NCBI RefSeq assembly: GCF_003344865.1
Contig: NZ_CP031165.1
Location: 2,795,910 to 2,859,909 of the forward strand
Direction of reading: 5' to 3'
Length of the DNA stretch: 64,000 nucleotides
Source: Euzebya pacifica
Lineage (GTDB): Bacteria > Actinomycetota > Nitriliruptoria > Euzebyales > Euzebyaceae
The position numbers were made by a program, and so were the translations under genes. Below the pieces are notes generated by a model. That model searched no databases, was not told the origin of the DNA, and worked only from the letters and a program-made list of their open reading frames with translations. How positions within the stretch are numbered: position 1 is the stretch's first letter; each line of letters begins with the position of its first letter. Positions 1 through 8,214 of this stretch are shown one piece after another.

Positions 1-1
1 C

Positions 2-262
2 GACATCATCCAGATGGCGCGTGCCGCCGAGGCGGGCATGCCCTACCAGTCCGCCGACCCCTCGGACCGTGCGCGCGAGGCCCTTCCGGGCATGCCCGAT
101 GTCAGCGACCTTCCGTCCGACGAGCTGGCCACCCTGATCCAGACGCTCAGCGACGAGATGCACCAGGCCGCAAGCGAGCTCCGGTTCGAGTACGCCGCCC
201 GGCTGCGCGACGAGATCGGTGAGCTGAAGCGCGAGCTGCGGGGCATGAGCGCCGCAACCTGA
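2..262 (+). CDS. uvrB: UvrABC excinuclease subunit B, C-terminal end (partial)
   Basis: This is the last 86 codons of a gene that begins left of the window. The reading frame is open from base 2 and stops at 260-262. The tail carries a typical UVR domain: an amphipathic helix pair with the sequence [20 protein letters not shown] followed by [11 protein letters not shown]. In UvrB this domain contacts UvrC during nucleotide excision repair. The segment upstream of it is acidic and proline-containing, as in UvrB linkers. UvrC and other proteins also carry UVR domains, but a UVR domain at the extreme C-terminus after such a linker fits UvrB best. Confidence 0.8.
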   Translation, partial: DIIQMARAAEAGMPYQSADPSDRAREALPGMPDVSDLPSDELATLIQTLSDEMHQAASELRFEYAARLRDEIGELKRELRGMSAAT

Positions 263-360
263 CCGGCGGTCTCCCAGCCCACCTGGCCCACCCCCGGAGT
301 ACCGTGCCGCGCTCACCGGTCGCCCCTCGGCGACCGCACGACGGGAAACGGGAACGGCTC

Positions 361-2520
361 ATGAGGTCGAGGACGGTTGCGCTGCTGGGTGCCCTGATGC
401 TGCTGATGGCAGCCTGCTCGGGGGCCGACGAGCCACTCGAGACGCCCACGGGGGTGGACGCGTCCGACAGCGGCGACGGCAGCGGCGACGACACCGGAAC
501 CGACGGTGCCGAGGCCGACGCCCCGGCCGCGACCGACGACGCCACCGGGGACGACGACGACGGGCGGACCAGCGGCGACGGGGGAGCGGACACCACGCTC
601 GTCGGCGATGTGGGCTTCGGCCTGGACGTCGAGCCGCTCGAGCCCGAGTCGTGGACCTACATGCTGTACTCCATCGCCGACACCAACCTCGAGGAGCCGA
701 TGCTGGAGGACGTGGCCGAGATGGCCACGGTGGGCTCGCCGATCGGGGTCAACACCGTCGCGCTGGTCGACCGCGAAGCGGGACACACCGACCAGCCGTT
801 GCTGAACCTCGACGACTGGGAGACGGCCAAGCTCCTGTACGTCCAGGCCGACGAGTTCGCCGAGATCGCCGACCTCGGCGAGGTCGACATGGCCGACCCG
901 ACGACGCTGGCCTCCTTCATCGCCTTCGCCGTGGAGACCTTCCCCGCTGACAACTACGCCCTGACCATCTCCGACCACGGCGGTGGCTGGACCGGGATCG
1001 GCCCCGACGACAGCAGCGGCGAGGTCCTCGACCTCGGCGAGCTCGCCGCCGGTCTGCAGGCCGGACTCGACGTCGCGGGCCTCGACCGCATCCAGCTGCT
1101 GGGCTTCGACGCCTGCCTCATGGCCACCTACGAGGTCGCCAGCGCCCTGTCGCCCTACGCCGACTACCTCCTGGCCTCCGAAGAGCTCGAGCCGGGACAC
1201 GGCTGGGACTACGGTGCCCTCGGTGCCATCGAGGCCGACCCGACCATCGACGCCGTCGGACTCGGCACGGCCTTCGTCGACGGGTTCGTCGGGCAGGCAG
1301 ACGCACAGGGGACGGGCGCGGAGATCACCCTCTCGCTCCTCGACCTCGCGGGCATGCCGACGCTCGAGGACGCCATGTCGACCTTCGCCGGCACCCTCAC
1401 CGAGCAGGTCGAGGCGCTCGGCGTGCTGATCGGACGCCAACGGGCCAGCACCGTGGAGTACGGCCGGTCGCCCGATCCCTCCCAGAGCACGCACCTCACC
1501 GACCTCGGCCAGTTCGTCGCCGAGATCGGGGTGCAGAGCCTGCAGGTGTCCGACGACGCGGATGCGGTGCTGCGTGCGATCAACGACACCGTCGTCGCCC
1601 AGACCGTCGGGCCGGCCCGCCTCGGCTCGACCGGCATGTCCATCTACTTCCCGCCCAGCGACGACCTGGCTGACGGCGCCTACCTCCAGGTGCCGGGCAG
1701 CGAGGCGTGGGCCCAGTTCCTGACCGCCTACTACACCGCGGGCCAGTCGATCCCCCGTGGCGGGCAGCCGGCTGCGGCGGGCCAGGACGCCGCGGAACAT
1801 GCCGCCCCCGAACCGACCGATGGCGAGGGCCTCGGCACCGAGGGCGACGGACCGAGCGTGGTCGGCGCCGACGCCACCGTCACGCCGGTCGAAGGGGGCG
1901 TGGAGGTCACGGTCGAGCTCGATCCGGCCTCACTCGCCAACGTCGTCGACGCGCGCCTGTCCTTCGGCTACATCGACCCCGACGACGGGGCGATCGTGCA
2001 GCTCGGCGACACCGCGGCGGAGATCCTGGGCGACGGGACCGTCGCGGGGTTCACCGACCTCACCGTCCTGACCCTCACCGACGCGGACGGCGACTCCGTC
2101 GACGCCTACCTCGAGCTGGACTTCGACGAGGAAGGAACCCTGGCCTACGCGAGCGTGCCGCTGGACTACCAGGCCCCCGGATCGGACCTCGTGGAACCGG
2201 TCGACCTGTCCATCGTGCTCGATGCCGACACCGGCGACGTCCTGCAGGAGGTCTACTACCTGCTCGACGAGGAAACCGGGTCCTACGGCGAGCTGCAGGC
2301 CGACCCCACCGCTCTCATCGCCCCTGTCGTGCTGGTGTACCTGCCCGACGGGACCGTCGAGTGGCAGGCCTACGGCGACGGCGCCCTCTTCGCCGACCTG
2401 CCGACGCTGCAGTACGGACTGGAGCTGCTGGACCCCGGAACCGAGATCTACGTCGACCTGACGGTGACCGACTACGGCGGGAACCAGCTGATCGCATCGT
2501 CGACGTTCGTGCAGGAGTAA
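361..2520 (+). CDS. Clostripain-family (C11) cysteine peptidase, lipoprotein
   Basis: A 719-residue secreted protein. I chose the ATG at 361 because it gives a clean lipoprotein signal with lipobox LMAAC; an in-frame GTG at 304 would add a charged, unlikely leader. After the lipid-modified Cys comes a long Asp/Gly/Thr-rich linker, then a peptidase domain. It has the two clostripain hallmarks: His206 in SDHGGGWTG and Cys252 in LGFDACLMA. The C-terminal third (from about residue 500) is a beta-rich extension of unknown role. Family members cleave after basic residues and are usually surface-exposed. The substrate cannot be told from sequence. It is separated from the next secreted protease by about 140 bases. 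Confidence 0.85.
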   Translation: MRSRTVALLGALMLLMAACSGADEPLETPTGVDASDSGDGSGDDTGTDGAEADAPAATDDATGDDDDGRTSGDGGADTTLVGDVGFGLDVEPLEPESWTYMLYSIADTNLEEPMLEDVAEMATVGSPIGVNTVALVDREAGHTDQPLLNLDDWETAKLLYVQADEFAEIADLGEVDMADPTTLASFIAFAVETFPADNYALTISDHGGGWTGIGPDDSSGEVLDLGELAAGLQAGLDVAGLDRIQLLGFDACLMATYEVASALSPYADYLLASEELEPGHGWDYGALGAIEADPTIDAVGLGTAFVDGFVGQADAQGTGAEITLSLLDLAGMPTLEDAMSTFAGTLTEQVEALGVLIGRQRASTVEYGRSPDPSQSTHLTDLGQFVAEIGVQSLQVSDDADAVLRAINDTVVAQTVGPARLGSTGMSIYFPPSDDLADGAYLQVPGSEAWAQFLTAYYTAGQSIPRGGQPAAAGQDAAEHAAPEPTDGEGLGTEGDGPSVVGADATVTPVEGGVEVTVELDPASLANVVDARLSFGYIDPDDGAIVQLGDTAAEILGDGTVAGFTDLTVLTLTDADGDSVDAYLELDFDEEGTLAYASVPLDYQAPGSDLVEPVDLSIVLDADTGDVLQEVYYLLDEETGSYGELQADPTALIAPVVLVYLPDGTVEWQAYGDGALFADLPTLQYGLELLDPGTEIYVDLTVTDYGGNQLIASSTFVQE

Positions 2521-2609
2521 CGTCCGACGTCCCACACACCCGGAGGCCCTCGGGGGATCATCCCGGCATGCGCCCCGCCCTCGCCGTACGGTGTTGCAGC
2601 GGTCCCCCC

Positions 2610-2638
2610 TTGTAAATCAATGGGGTTGTAGTTAACTA
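2610..2638 (+). promoter_or_regulatory. Possible promoter of the subtilase gene
   Basis: A locally AT-rich island in very GC-rich DNA. TTGTAA (2610-2615) and TAACTA (2633-2638) are separated by 17 bases, and the downstream start codon is 26 bases away. The match to sigma-70-type boxes is only partial, so this is a guess from base composition and spacing. Confidence 0.3.
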
Positions 2639-2664
2639 TTGAGGCGCTTGACATGGAGTGTGGG

Positions 2665-5600
2665 ATGCGTCTGTCTGCCGTCAAAACTGCATTGGTGTCC
2701 GGGGCGTTGGCGCTCGGGCTGCTTCCGGGAGCCCTTGCCGCGCCCTCCGTGGCCGAGCCTGCTGACTCGTCCACCGACACCTCGTTCTCGGGGACGGTCG
2801 AGCAGACCTGGTCGCCGGGGGAGCTCGACATCGACTGGGCGGCCTTCGCGGCCGAGCACCGGGAGGAGTTCGAGCGCAGCGAGTTCGCGTCCGCCGGCGA
2901 CGGCGCCGCCGACCGCGCTGCTGCGGCCCGCGAGGCCGTGCAGGCGGAGTACCTCGGCGAGGCCAGCAGCGACGCGACCTACAGCTCGCTCGAGCAGCAG
3001 CGGTCCGGCGCGATCGCCCAGCAGTACTACGACGAGTGCGACGACGGCACCAACCTGCCCAACAACGGCCTCCAGGCCAGTCGGCAGCTGCTGTTCCGCG
3101 GTGGCGCCGACGGCGTGTTCGGCCCCAGCTACAACGTGCCGAACCCCGGTGGCAGCGGCAACGAGCCGCCCCCGCGGATCGACCTGCGCAGCATGTTCAT
3201 CCTGCAGACAACCGACGACGGCGGCCGGTTCGACCAGACCGCCTTCCTCGTCTACGCCTGCCAGGAGTGGGGCAACACCGACCTCGGCGCCGGCGGCATC
3301 ACCTTCGGCCTCTACGTGACCGCTGAGGAGGGCGAGACCCAGTACCCCACCGTCCTCGGTGACCCCGAGGCGGGGCCGGACTTCGTGGTCTCGATCTTCC
3401 CGGAGAACAACGTCCCCGGTCGTCCCCTGCAGATCATGGCCGTGCGCACGCCCTCGCGGAACGCCTCGACGTGGACCGTGACCTGGCTCGACGAGGCCCA
3501 GCGCCTCGACGGCTACGAGATCGACGGCGTCGTGCCCACCAGCGCCATCGGTGACTTCACCGCCGACTCCGGCTTCGCCTGGACCGTCGAGGTCGTCGAC
3601 ACCCAGACACCCGAGGGCGGGCGTGACTGGTTCCCCGAGCGCAACTACCTCATCCGCGTCGGTGAGGGCGACAGCGCCGTCGAGGGCACCCACGTCCCCC
3701 AGTTCCCGGTCCCCGAGACCTGCGGCCTGCAGTCGGAATCCGCGGTCCGCTACAACCTGGAACCACAAGCGGTCCCCAACGACGACGGCTATCCGGTGCA
3801 GTGGTACCACCCCCAGATCGCCACACCGAGCGCCTGGGACACGATCCGTGACTCCTCCACCGGCGGTCGCAGCCGGCCCGTGACGGTGGCCGTGATCGAC
3901 TCCGGCATCGACTCGACCCGCTTCGACTTCCTCGCTGGTGGTGCCCGGGTCGTGGCTGGCCTCGACGCCGTCTACGGCCTCGAGCTCGAGGGTGGCAACA
4001 ACGGCGGGGCCATCGGTCCCTTCGTCGGCCCGCAGGCCACCGGTTACGAGTCCTTCGGTGCCGCCGCACCCCCCCGCAACTCCGACCGGGGCCCCCACGG
4101 CACGGCCGTGGCCAGCCTCATCGGGGCGACGGGCAACAACACCATCGGCATCGCCGGCGTCGACTGGGGCGTCCGCCTCATGCCGATCCGGGTCAACGAC
4201 GTCAACGAGTGCATCGACAACGTCGTCGTGGCCGAGGGCATCAAGTGGGCCGTCGACCACGGCGCCGACATCATCCACATCTCCCTCGGGTCGCCCGAGA
4301 CCGCCGACGGCAGCGGCAGCGACCTGCAGCCCGAGTGCAACGACGGCGTCGACAACGACGGTGACGGCACCGCCGACGGCGAGGACCCCGGCTGCGTGAA
4401 CGAGCAGGACGGGTCGGAGGGGCCGGGCGACAACGCCCCCGACAGCACCCCCGAACAGGTGGCGGCGTGCGCGGACCACCGCGACAACGACGGTGACGGC
4501 GTGGTCGACCTCGCCGACGACGACTGCGAGGACGCCACCGACAACTTCGAGTCCCCGCAGACCCCGCTGGTCCAGCCGGCCGAGCCGATGGAGTGCGCCG
4601 ACGGCATCGACAACGATGGCGACGGCTTCGTGGACGCGACGGACAACGCTGACCTCGGCACCGTCGCCGACCCGGGGTGCGAAGGCGAGGACGACGGCTC
4701 GGAAGGGCCGAGCCTCGCCGACGTGGGGACCATCGACGAGCTGGCACCCGCGTGCAGCGACGGTCGTGACAACAACGACGACGACGTCCTGGCCGACGCC
4801 GAGGACGCCCAGTGCCTCAACGCCACCGACAACAACGAGGGCCGTGACGAACGCGTCGTCAACGTCGACCCGCTCCGCGAGGTCATCGACTACGCGCTGG
4901 AGCAGGGCGTGCCCGTCGTGGCCGCTGCCGGCAACCGTGGTGCCGACGACGACCCCGTGTTCTACCCGGCGGCCTACCCCGGCGTCCTGACCGTCGGTGC
5001 GAGCGACCGGTCCGGTGAACGGTCCTTCTACTCCTCGACCGGCCGCTGGCTGGACATCATCGCCCCGGGCGGCAACAACCAGGGCACGCTGTCGCAGGAC
5101 ATCGCGGCCCTGTGGGAGCTCGACAGGATTCGCCCCGTCGCCGGCAGCAGCTTCGCGGCGCCCCTCGTGACCGGCGCGGCCTCCCTCTACCTCGGCCTCA
5201 ACCCGCACATCACGCGTGGGTTCACCCCGTCCGCGCAGCCGCCGGCCCCCGGCGCGAACCTGCCCGACAACGGCTACCAGCGCACCGTCGACGACGTCAA
5301 GATCGCGTTGCAGAACGGCGTCCGGGACCTGTACCCGCAGGGCCATGACATCTTCAACGGCTGGGGACGGCTGAACGTCGACCGCGTGCTCGACATCCCC
5401 GCCCTGGGTGGGCCGCTGGTCGACCCCGCGCGGCTGCAGCTGCCCCGCACGAACGCCGACTCCGTGATCGAGGTGGCCGAGGGCGTCGCCCTGTCGCGGC
5501 CCCTCGTGTTCCCCGACTTCGTGGTCCTGACCCGCAACGATGTAGCTGTCGACGCCCTGGCCGGCGCCTCGTTGCTGCGCGGTGGCCCGCTGCTGGTGTC

Positions 5601-6372
5601 GACACACGACGCGGTCAGCGACTCGACGATGGCCGCCATGGCCGAGGTGCTGCCGAACGGTGGACGTGTCTACGTCCTCGGTGGCGAAGCCGCGCTCAGC
5701 GCGGACATCGACACCCAGCTGGCCAGCCACGGCTACGAGGTCGTTCGCCTCGCCGGCGACTCGCGGGTCGACACGGCCCTGGCCATCGCCGAAGAGGTCC
5801 GGCGCGTCTACCCGGGCTCCACCACGGTGGCCTTGGCCCGCAGTGACGGTGGCAACGACCCGACCGCCCAGTGGGCCGATGCCCTGAGCGGTGGCGCCTG
5901 GACTGCCAGCACCGGCACACCGCTGCTGGTCACACCGGGCGACCAGCTGCACCCCGGCGTCGCCGACGCGCTGCAGCGCTGGGGCACCCAGGAGACGATC
6001 CTGTTCGGTGGCGAGGCCGCCCTCTCCCAAGCTGTCGAGGCCGCCGTCCCGGGGGCCCGCCGGATCGGCGGTGCCGACCGTGCCGCAACCGCCGCGATGA
6101 TCGCCGAGGACCTCTGGGGTGACACCGAAGGCTTCATGGTCGCCAACGGCTACTACGCCCGCGGCTGGCCTGCGGGCCTCGCCGCGGCAGGGTGGGGCGC
6201 CGACGTGAACGCGCCGCTGCTGTACACCGGCGCCGACGCCGTGCCCCAGGCCACGGTCGACGTGCTGGCCGCAGCCTGCCCCGACACCGACTCGATGCAG
6301 ATCGTGGGTGGCGCCTCGCTCGTCACCGGGTCGGCGGAGACCCAACTGCTGGAGGCTGCGACATGTGGCTGA
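2665..6372 (+). CDS. Secreted subtilisin-like serine protease with Asp-rich repeats and CWB2 repeats
   Basis: A 1235-residue exported protease. The ATG at 2665 has GGAG 9 bases upstream and gives a normal signal peptide ending near ALAAP. The subtilase triad is complete: Asp412 (VAVIDSGID), His478 (GPHGTAVASL) and Ser829 (GSSFAAP), with the oxyanion Asn in AAAGNRG. Between His and Ser, roughly residues 553-728, lies an insert of DGVDNDGDG-type units with paired cysteines, resembling thrombospondin type 3 calcium-binding repeats. Residues about 930-1235 form CWB2 repeats (phrases such as VYVLGGEAALS and TILFGGEAALS), which tether proteins to the cell wall in other Gram-positives. The N-terminal 380 residues are unassigned. 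The end overlaps the next gene by 10 bases. Confidence 0.88.
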   Translation: MRLSAVKTALVSGALALGLLPGALAAPSVAEPADSSTDTSFSGTVEQTWSPGELDIDWAAFAAEHREEFERSEFASAGDGAADRAAAAREAVQAEYLGEASSDATYSSLEQQRSGAIAQQYYDECDDGTNLPNNGLQASRQLLFRGGADGVFGPSYNVPNPGGSGNEPPPRIDLRSMFILQTTDDGGRFDQTAFLVYACQEWGNTDLGAGGITFGLYVTAEEGETQYPTVLGDPEAGPDFVVSIFPENNVPGRPLQIMAVRTPSRNASTWTVTWLDEAQRLDGYEIDGVVPTSAIGDFTADSGFAWTVEVVDTQTPEGGRDWFPERNYLIRVGEGDSAVEGTHVPQFPVPETCGLQSESAVRYNLEPQAVPNDDGYPVQWYHPQIATPSAWDTIRDSSTGGRSRPVTVAVIDSGIDSTRFDFLAGGARVVAGLDAVYGLELEGGNNGGAIGPFVGPQATGYESFGAAAPPRNSDRGPHGTAVASLIGATGNNTIGIAGVDWGVRLMPIRVNDVNECIDNVVVAEGIKWAVDHGADIIHISLGSPETADGSGSDLQPECNDGVDNDGDGTADGEDPGCVNEQDGSEGPGDNAPDSTPEQVAACADHRDNDGDGVVDLADDDCEDATDNFESPQTPLVQPAEPMECADGIDNDGDGFVDATDNADLGTVADPGCEGEDDGSEGPSLADVGTIDELAPACSDGRDNNDDDVLADAEDAQCLNATDNNEGRDERVVNVDPLREVIDYALEQGVPVVAAAGNRGADDDPVFYPAAYPGVLTVGASDRSGERSFYSSTGRWLDIIAPGGNNQGTLSQDIAALWELDRIRPVAGSSFAAPLVTGAASLYLGLNPHITRGFTPSAQPPAPGANLPDNGYQRTVDDVKIALQNGVRDLYPQGHDIFNGWGRLNVDRVLDIPALGGPLVDPARLQLPRTNADSVIEVAEGVALSRPLVFPDFVVLTRNDVAVDALAGASLLRGGPLLVSTHDAVSDSTMAAMAEVLPNGGRVYVLGGEAALSADIDTQLASHGYEVVRLAGDSRVDTALAIAEEVRRVYPGSTTVALARSDGGNDPTAQWADALSGGAWTASTGTPLLVTPGDQLHPGVADALQRWGTQETILFGGEAALSQAVEAAVPGARRIGGADRAATAAMIAEDLWGDTEGFMVANGYYARGWPAGLAAAGWGADVNAPLLYTGADAVPQATVDVLAAACPDTDSMQIVGGASLVTGSAETQLLEAATCG

Positions 6373-7328
6373 GCAAGCATCTGTCCATGGTCCTCGGGCT
6401 GGCGCTGCTCGGCGCTGCCTGCATCAGCTCCGAACCACCGCCGGCCGAGGCCGACCCGGTGGTCGTGGCGCCGGTGACGACGGCGCCCGCCGAGCCGCTC
6501 GAGCCCGTCGACGAGGCCACGATCGCCCTCGTGGAGGACTACTGGGAGGCCCGTGACGCGGCCTGGGCTGCTGGCGTCGAGGCCGGCCTCGCCTTCTCGG
6601 TGGCCAACAACCACCCGCTGCTGAACTACACCGCCGACGACTGCCGGGAGGCCTGGTTCAGCGGGGAACCGCCGGTCGGATTCGCCGAACGCAACGCCCT
6701 TGCGCCGGGGACGATCGTGTCGGACCCCGACTTCATGATGACCGTGGGGCCGCTGGCCGGGCGTGACCTCGGCGAGGGGCTGCTGGAGATGGTGGTGGCC
6801 TTCGCCTACGAGGGTCAGGGCCTGTTCGTTGCCGATCGCGTGGCCGACGTGCACCTGCAGGTGCTCGACGGACGGGTCAGCCACTTCCTGGTCTGCGAGC
6901 CGATCGAGATCACGGTCGTGGAGAGTGCCTCGGGCGGCGCCACAGGGGACGGCACCACCGGTGGTGGCACGACCGGGGACGGGACGACCGGTGGTGGCAC
7001 CGTCGTGACGGTGGACCCGGTGACCGGCGAGCCCGTCACGGTCCTCCCGCCCATCACCGCCACCCCCGTGCCCGTCACCCCCGGAGACGGGGATGGCGAC
7101 GGCGACGGTGATGGCGACGGGGATGGCGACGGTGACGGTGAGACCCCGGCCCGTCCCAACCCGCCCGGCACACGCCCGCCGGGATCCGGCATCGACTTCT
7201 GCGAGCAGGGTGACCCCGGTGCGCAGCCCGTGGCCGGCGACTACTTCCTCTGCCCCGACGACGACGTCGACCTGACGGAGACGGAGGAGCCGACCCCGGC
7301 AGCCTCCGACGACGTCACCCGAGGCTGA
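6363..7328 (+). CDS. Lipoprotein of unknown function with low-complexity C-terminal region
   Basis: A 321-residue predicted lipoprotein. The ATG at 6363 overlaps the end of the protease gene by 10 bases and gives signal MWLSKHLSM with lipobox LLGAAC; translational coupling is likely. Residues about 40-185 form a compact domain containing VEDYWEARDAAW and a single conserved-looking Cys in LVCEP. It is reminiscent of small alpha+beta (NTF2-like) domains, but I cannot assign a family. The rest is GT-, TP- and GD-rich low complexity followed by a short Cys-containing tail (DFCEQGD and FLCPDD). Coupling to the subtilase suggests a joint role at the cell surface. Confidence 0.7.
   Translation: MWLSKHLSMVLGLALLGAACISSEPPPAEADPVVVAPVTTAPAEPLEPVDEATIALVEDYWEARDAAWAAGVEAGLAFSVANNHPLLNYTADDCREAWFSGEPPVGFAERNALAPGTIVSDPDFMMTVGPLAGRDLGEGLLEMVVAFAYEGQGLFVADRVADVHLQVLDGRVSHFLVCEPIEITVVESASGGATGDGTTGGGTTGDGTTGGGTVVTVDPVTGEPVTVLPPITATPVPVTPGDGDGDGDGDGDGDGDGDGETPARPNPPGTRPPGSGIDFCEQGDPGAQPVAGDYFLCPDDDVDLTETEEPTPAASDDVTRG
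6941..7000 (+). repeat. Two tandem 30-bp units in the lipoprotein gene
   Basis: Two adjacent 30-base units (6941-6970 and 6971-7000), each ending in GGTGGTGGCAC, encode the GTTGGGTTGD-like linker. They differ at a few positions and stay in frame. Confidence 0.7.
7087..7142 (+). repeat. GGNGAY short tandem repeat encoding a Gly-Asp tract
   Basis: About nine hexamers of the form GGNGAY (for example GGGGAT, GGCGAC, GGTGAC) encode an alternating Gly-Asp tract in the lipoprotein. Such tracts change length by slippage in multiples of six, which keeps the frame. Confidence 0.75.
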
Positions 7329-7343
7329 GGCCAGGGCCGCTCG

Positions 7344-7366
7344 CCGCCCTCAGGTCCTGAGGGCGG
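7344..7366. terminator. Bidirectional hairpin between convergent genes
   Basis: Perfect 10-bp inverted repeat CCGCCCTCAG / CTGAGGGCGG with a 3-base loop. It follows the forward lipoprotein gene and overlaps the last codons of the reverse YbjQ-like gene. There is no T-tract, as is common in high-GC actinobacteria. Confidence 0.6.
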
Positions 7367-7799
7367 TCCCGTAGCAGATGATCTCCGAGGCACCGAGGGT
7401 GATGGTGCTGGTCTCGAAGCGGACGTTGACGACCATGGTGGCGCCGGCCGCCATGGCCTCCTCGACCATGCGCAGCCGTGCCTCCCGACGTCCCCGGTCC
7501 AGCACAGGGGAGAGCGCCTTGACCTCGCCGCCCACCAGGTTGCGGAGCGAGGCGGCCAGCCGTTTGTAGTAGTCGGTGGCGATCACGACGCTGCCGCTGA
7601 CGAACATGGCTCCCGGCTGGATGGACGTCCCCACAGGGGGTCGGCTGAGGTCGGTGACCGGGACGTGCGCGGTTCGTTGTTCCCGCTCGGTGAGGTCGGC
7701 GAGATGGGCACGCTCGCGCTGCTGGCCGACCAGCCCCCCGACGACGAGCAGCGCGATCGGTACACCCAGCTGCAGGAGCGGGATGAAGAGGGCCTCCAC
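7350..7799 (-). CDS. YbjQ-family (UPF0145-like) protein with N-terminal membrane anchor
   Basis: 149 residues. The first 25 or so form one hydrophobic segment (IPLLQLGVPIALLVVGGLVG). Residues about 55-149 are a YbjQ/UPF0145 domain, often called a putative heavy-metal-binding domain: LRNLVGGEVKALSPVLDRGR, then a VNVRFET strand and the terminal YGTAL motif. It lies 2 bases downstream of a second YbjQ-family gene in the same direction, so the pair is very likely co-transcribed. The biochemical role of the family is not established. Confidence 0.75.
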   Translation of the reverse strand: MEALFIPLLQLGVPIALLVVGGLVGQQRERAHLADLTEREQRTAHVPVTDLSRPPVGTSIQPGAMFVSGSVVIATDYYKRLAASLRNLVGGEVKALSPVLDRGRREARLRMVEEAMAAGATMVVNVRFETSTITLGASEIICYGTALRT

Positions 7800-7801
7800 G
7801 G

Positions 7802-8146
7802 CTACATGCCCGGGGCGGTGGCTGCCCCGCGCTGCTGGATCGTGACGGCGGTGCCGTAGGCGTACAGCTCGGCGGCACCTCCGGCGACCTGGCTGGTCGT
7901 GAAGCGCACGTTGACGATGGCGTTGGCCTGCAGCTGCTGCGCCTGCACGATCATCCGCTGGACCGCTTCGTTGCGGGCCTCGACCATCAGCTCGGTGTAG
8001 GCCGTCAGCTCACCGCCGACGATGTTCTTCAGGCCCGCGCCGATGTCACGGCCGATGTTCTTGGCGCGAATGGTGTTGCCCTGGACGAGGCCGCGCAGGC
8101 CCACGATGTCGTATCCGGGCACGGTTTCGGTGTTGACGAGGATCAC
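7802..8146 (-). CDS. YbjQ-family (UPF0145) protein, soluble
   Basis: 114 residues from a GTG start at 8146 that begins MILVNTETVPGY, the usual N-terminus of this family; an upstream ATG at 8185 would add a basic leader unlike homologs. It carries the standard signature: GYDIVGLRGLVQGNT, LKNIVGGELTAYTELM, a NAIVNVRF strand and YGTAV near the end. The family forms ring-like pentamers in solved structures. Its function is unknown. It is paired with the membrane-anchored paralogue immediately downstream. Confidence 0.8.
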   Translation of the reverse strand: MILVNTETVPGYDIVGLRGLVQGNTIRAKNIGRDIGAGLKNIVGGELTAYTELMVEARNEAVQRMIVQAQQLQANAIVNVRFTTSQVAGGAAELYAYGTAVTIQQRGAATAPGM

Positions 8147-8214
8147 GGCCCGGATTCTCGCAGGTCGGCCCGGCACGTACCGCACCGGGGCACCGTGGCA
8201 ACGGACGAACGAGG

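Noticed and set aside
4321-4850. Asp-rich repeats considered as a separate calcium-binding gene or as dockerin modules
   Set aside because: They are in frame inside the subtilase between His and Ser, and the spacing lacks the paired 12-residue EF-hand-like loops of dockerins.
2632-6345. Reverse frame of 1237 codons opposite the subtilase
   Set aside because: The forward strand has a signal peptide, a catalytic triad and CWB2 repeats; the reverse frame has none and is a mirror artefact of high-GC coding.
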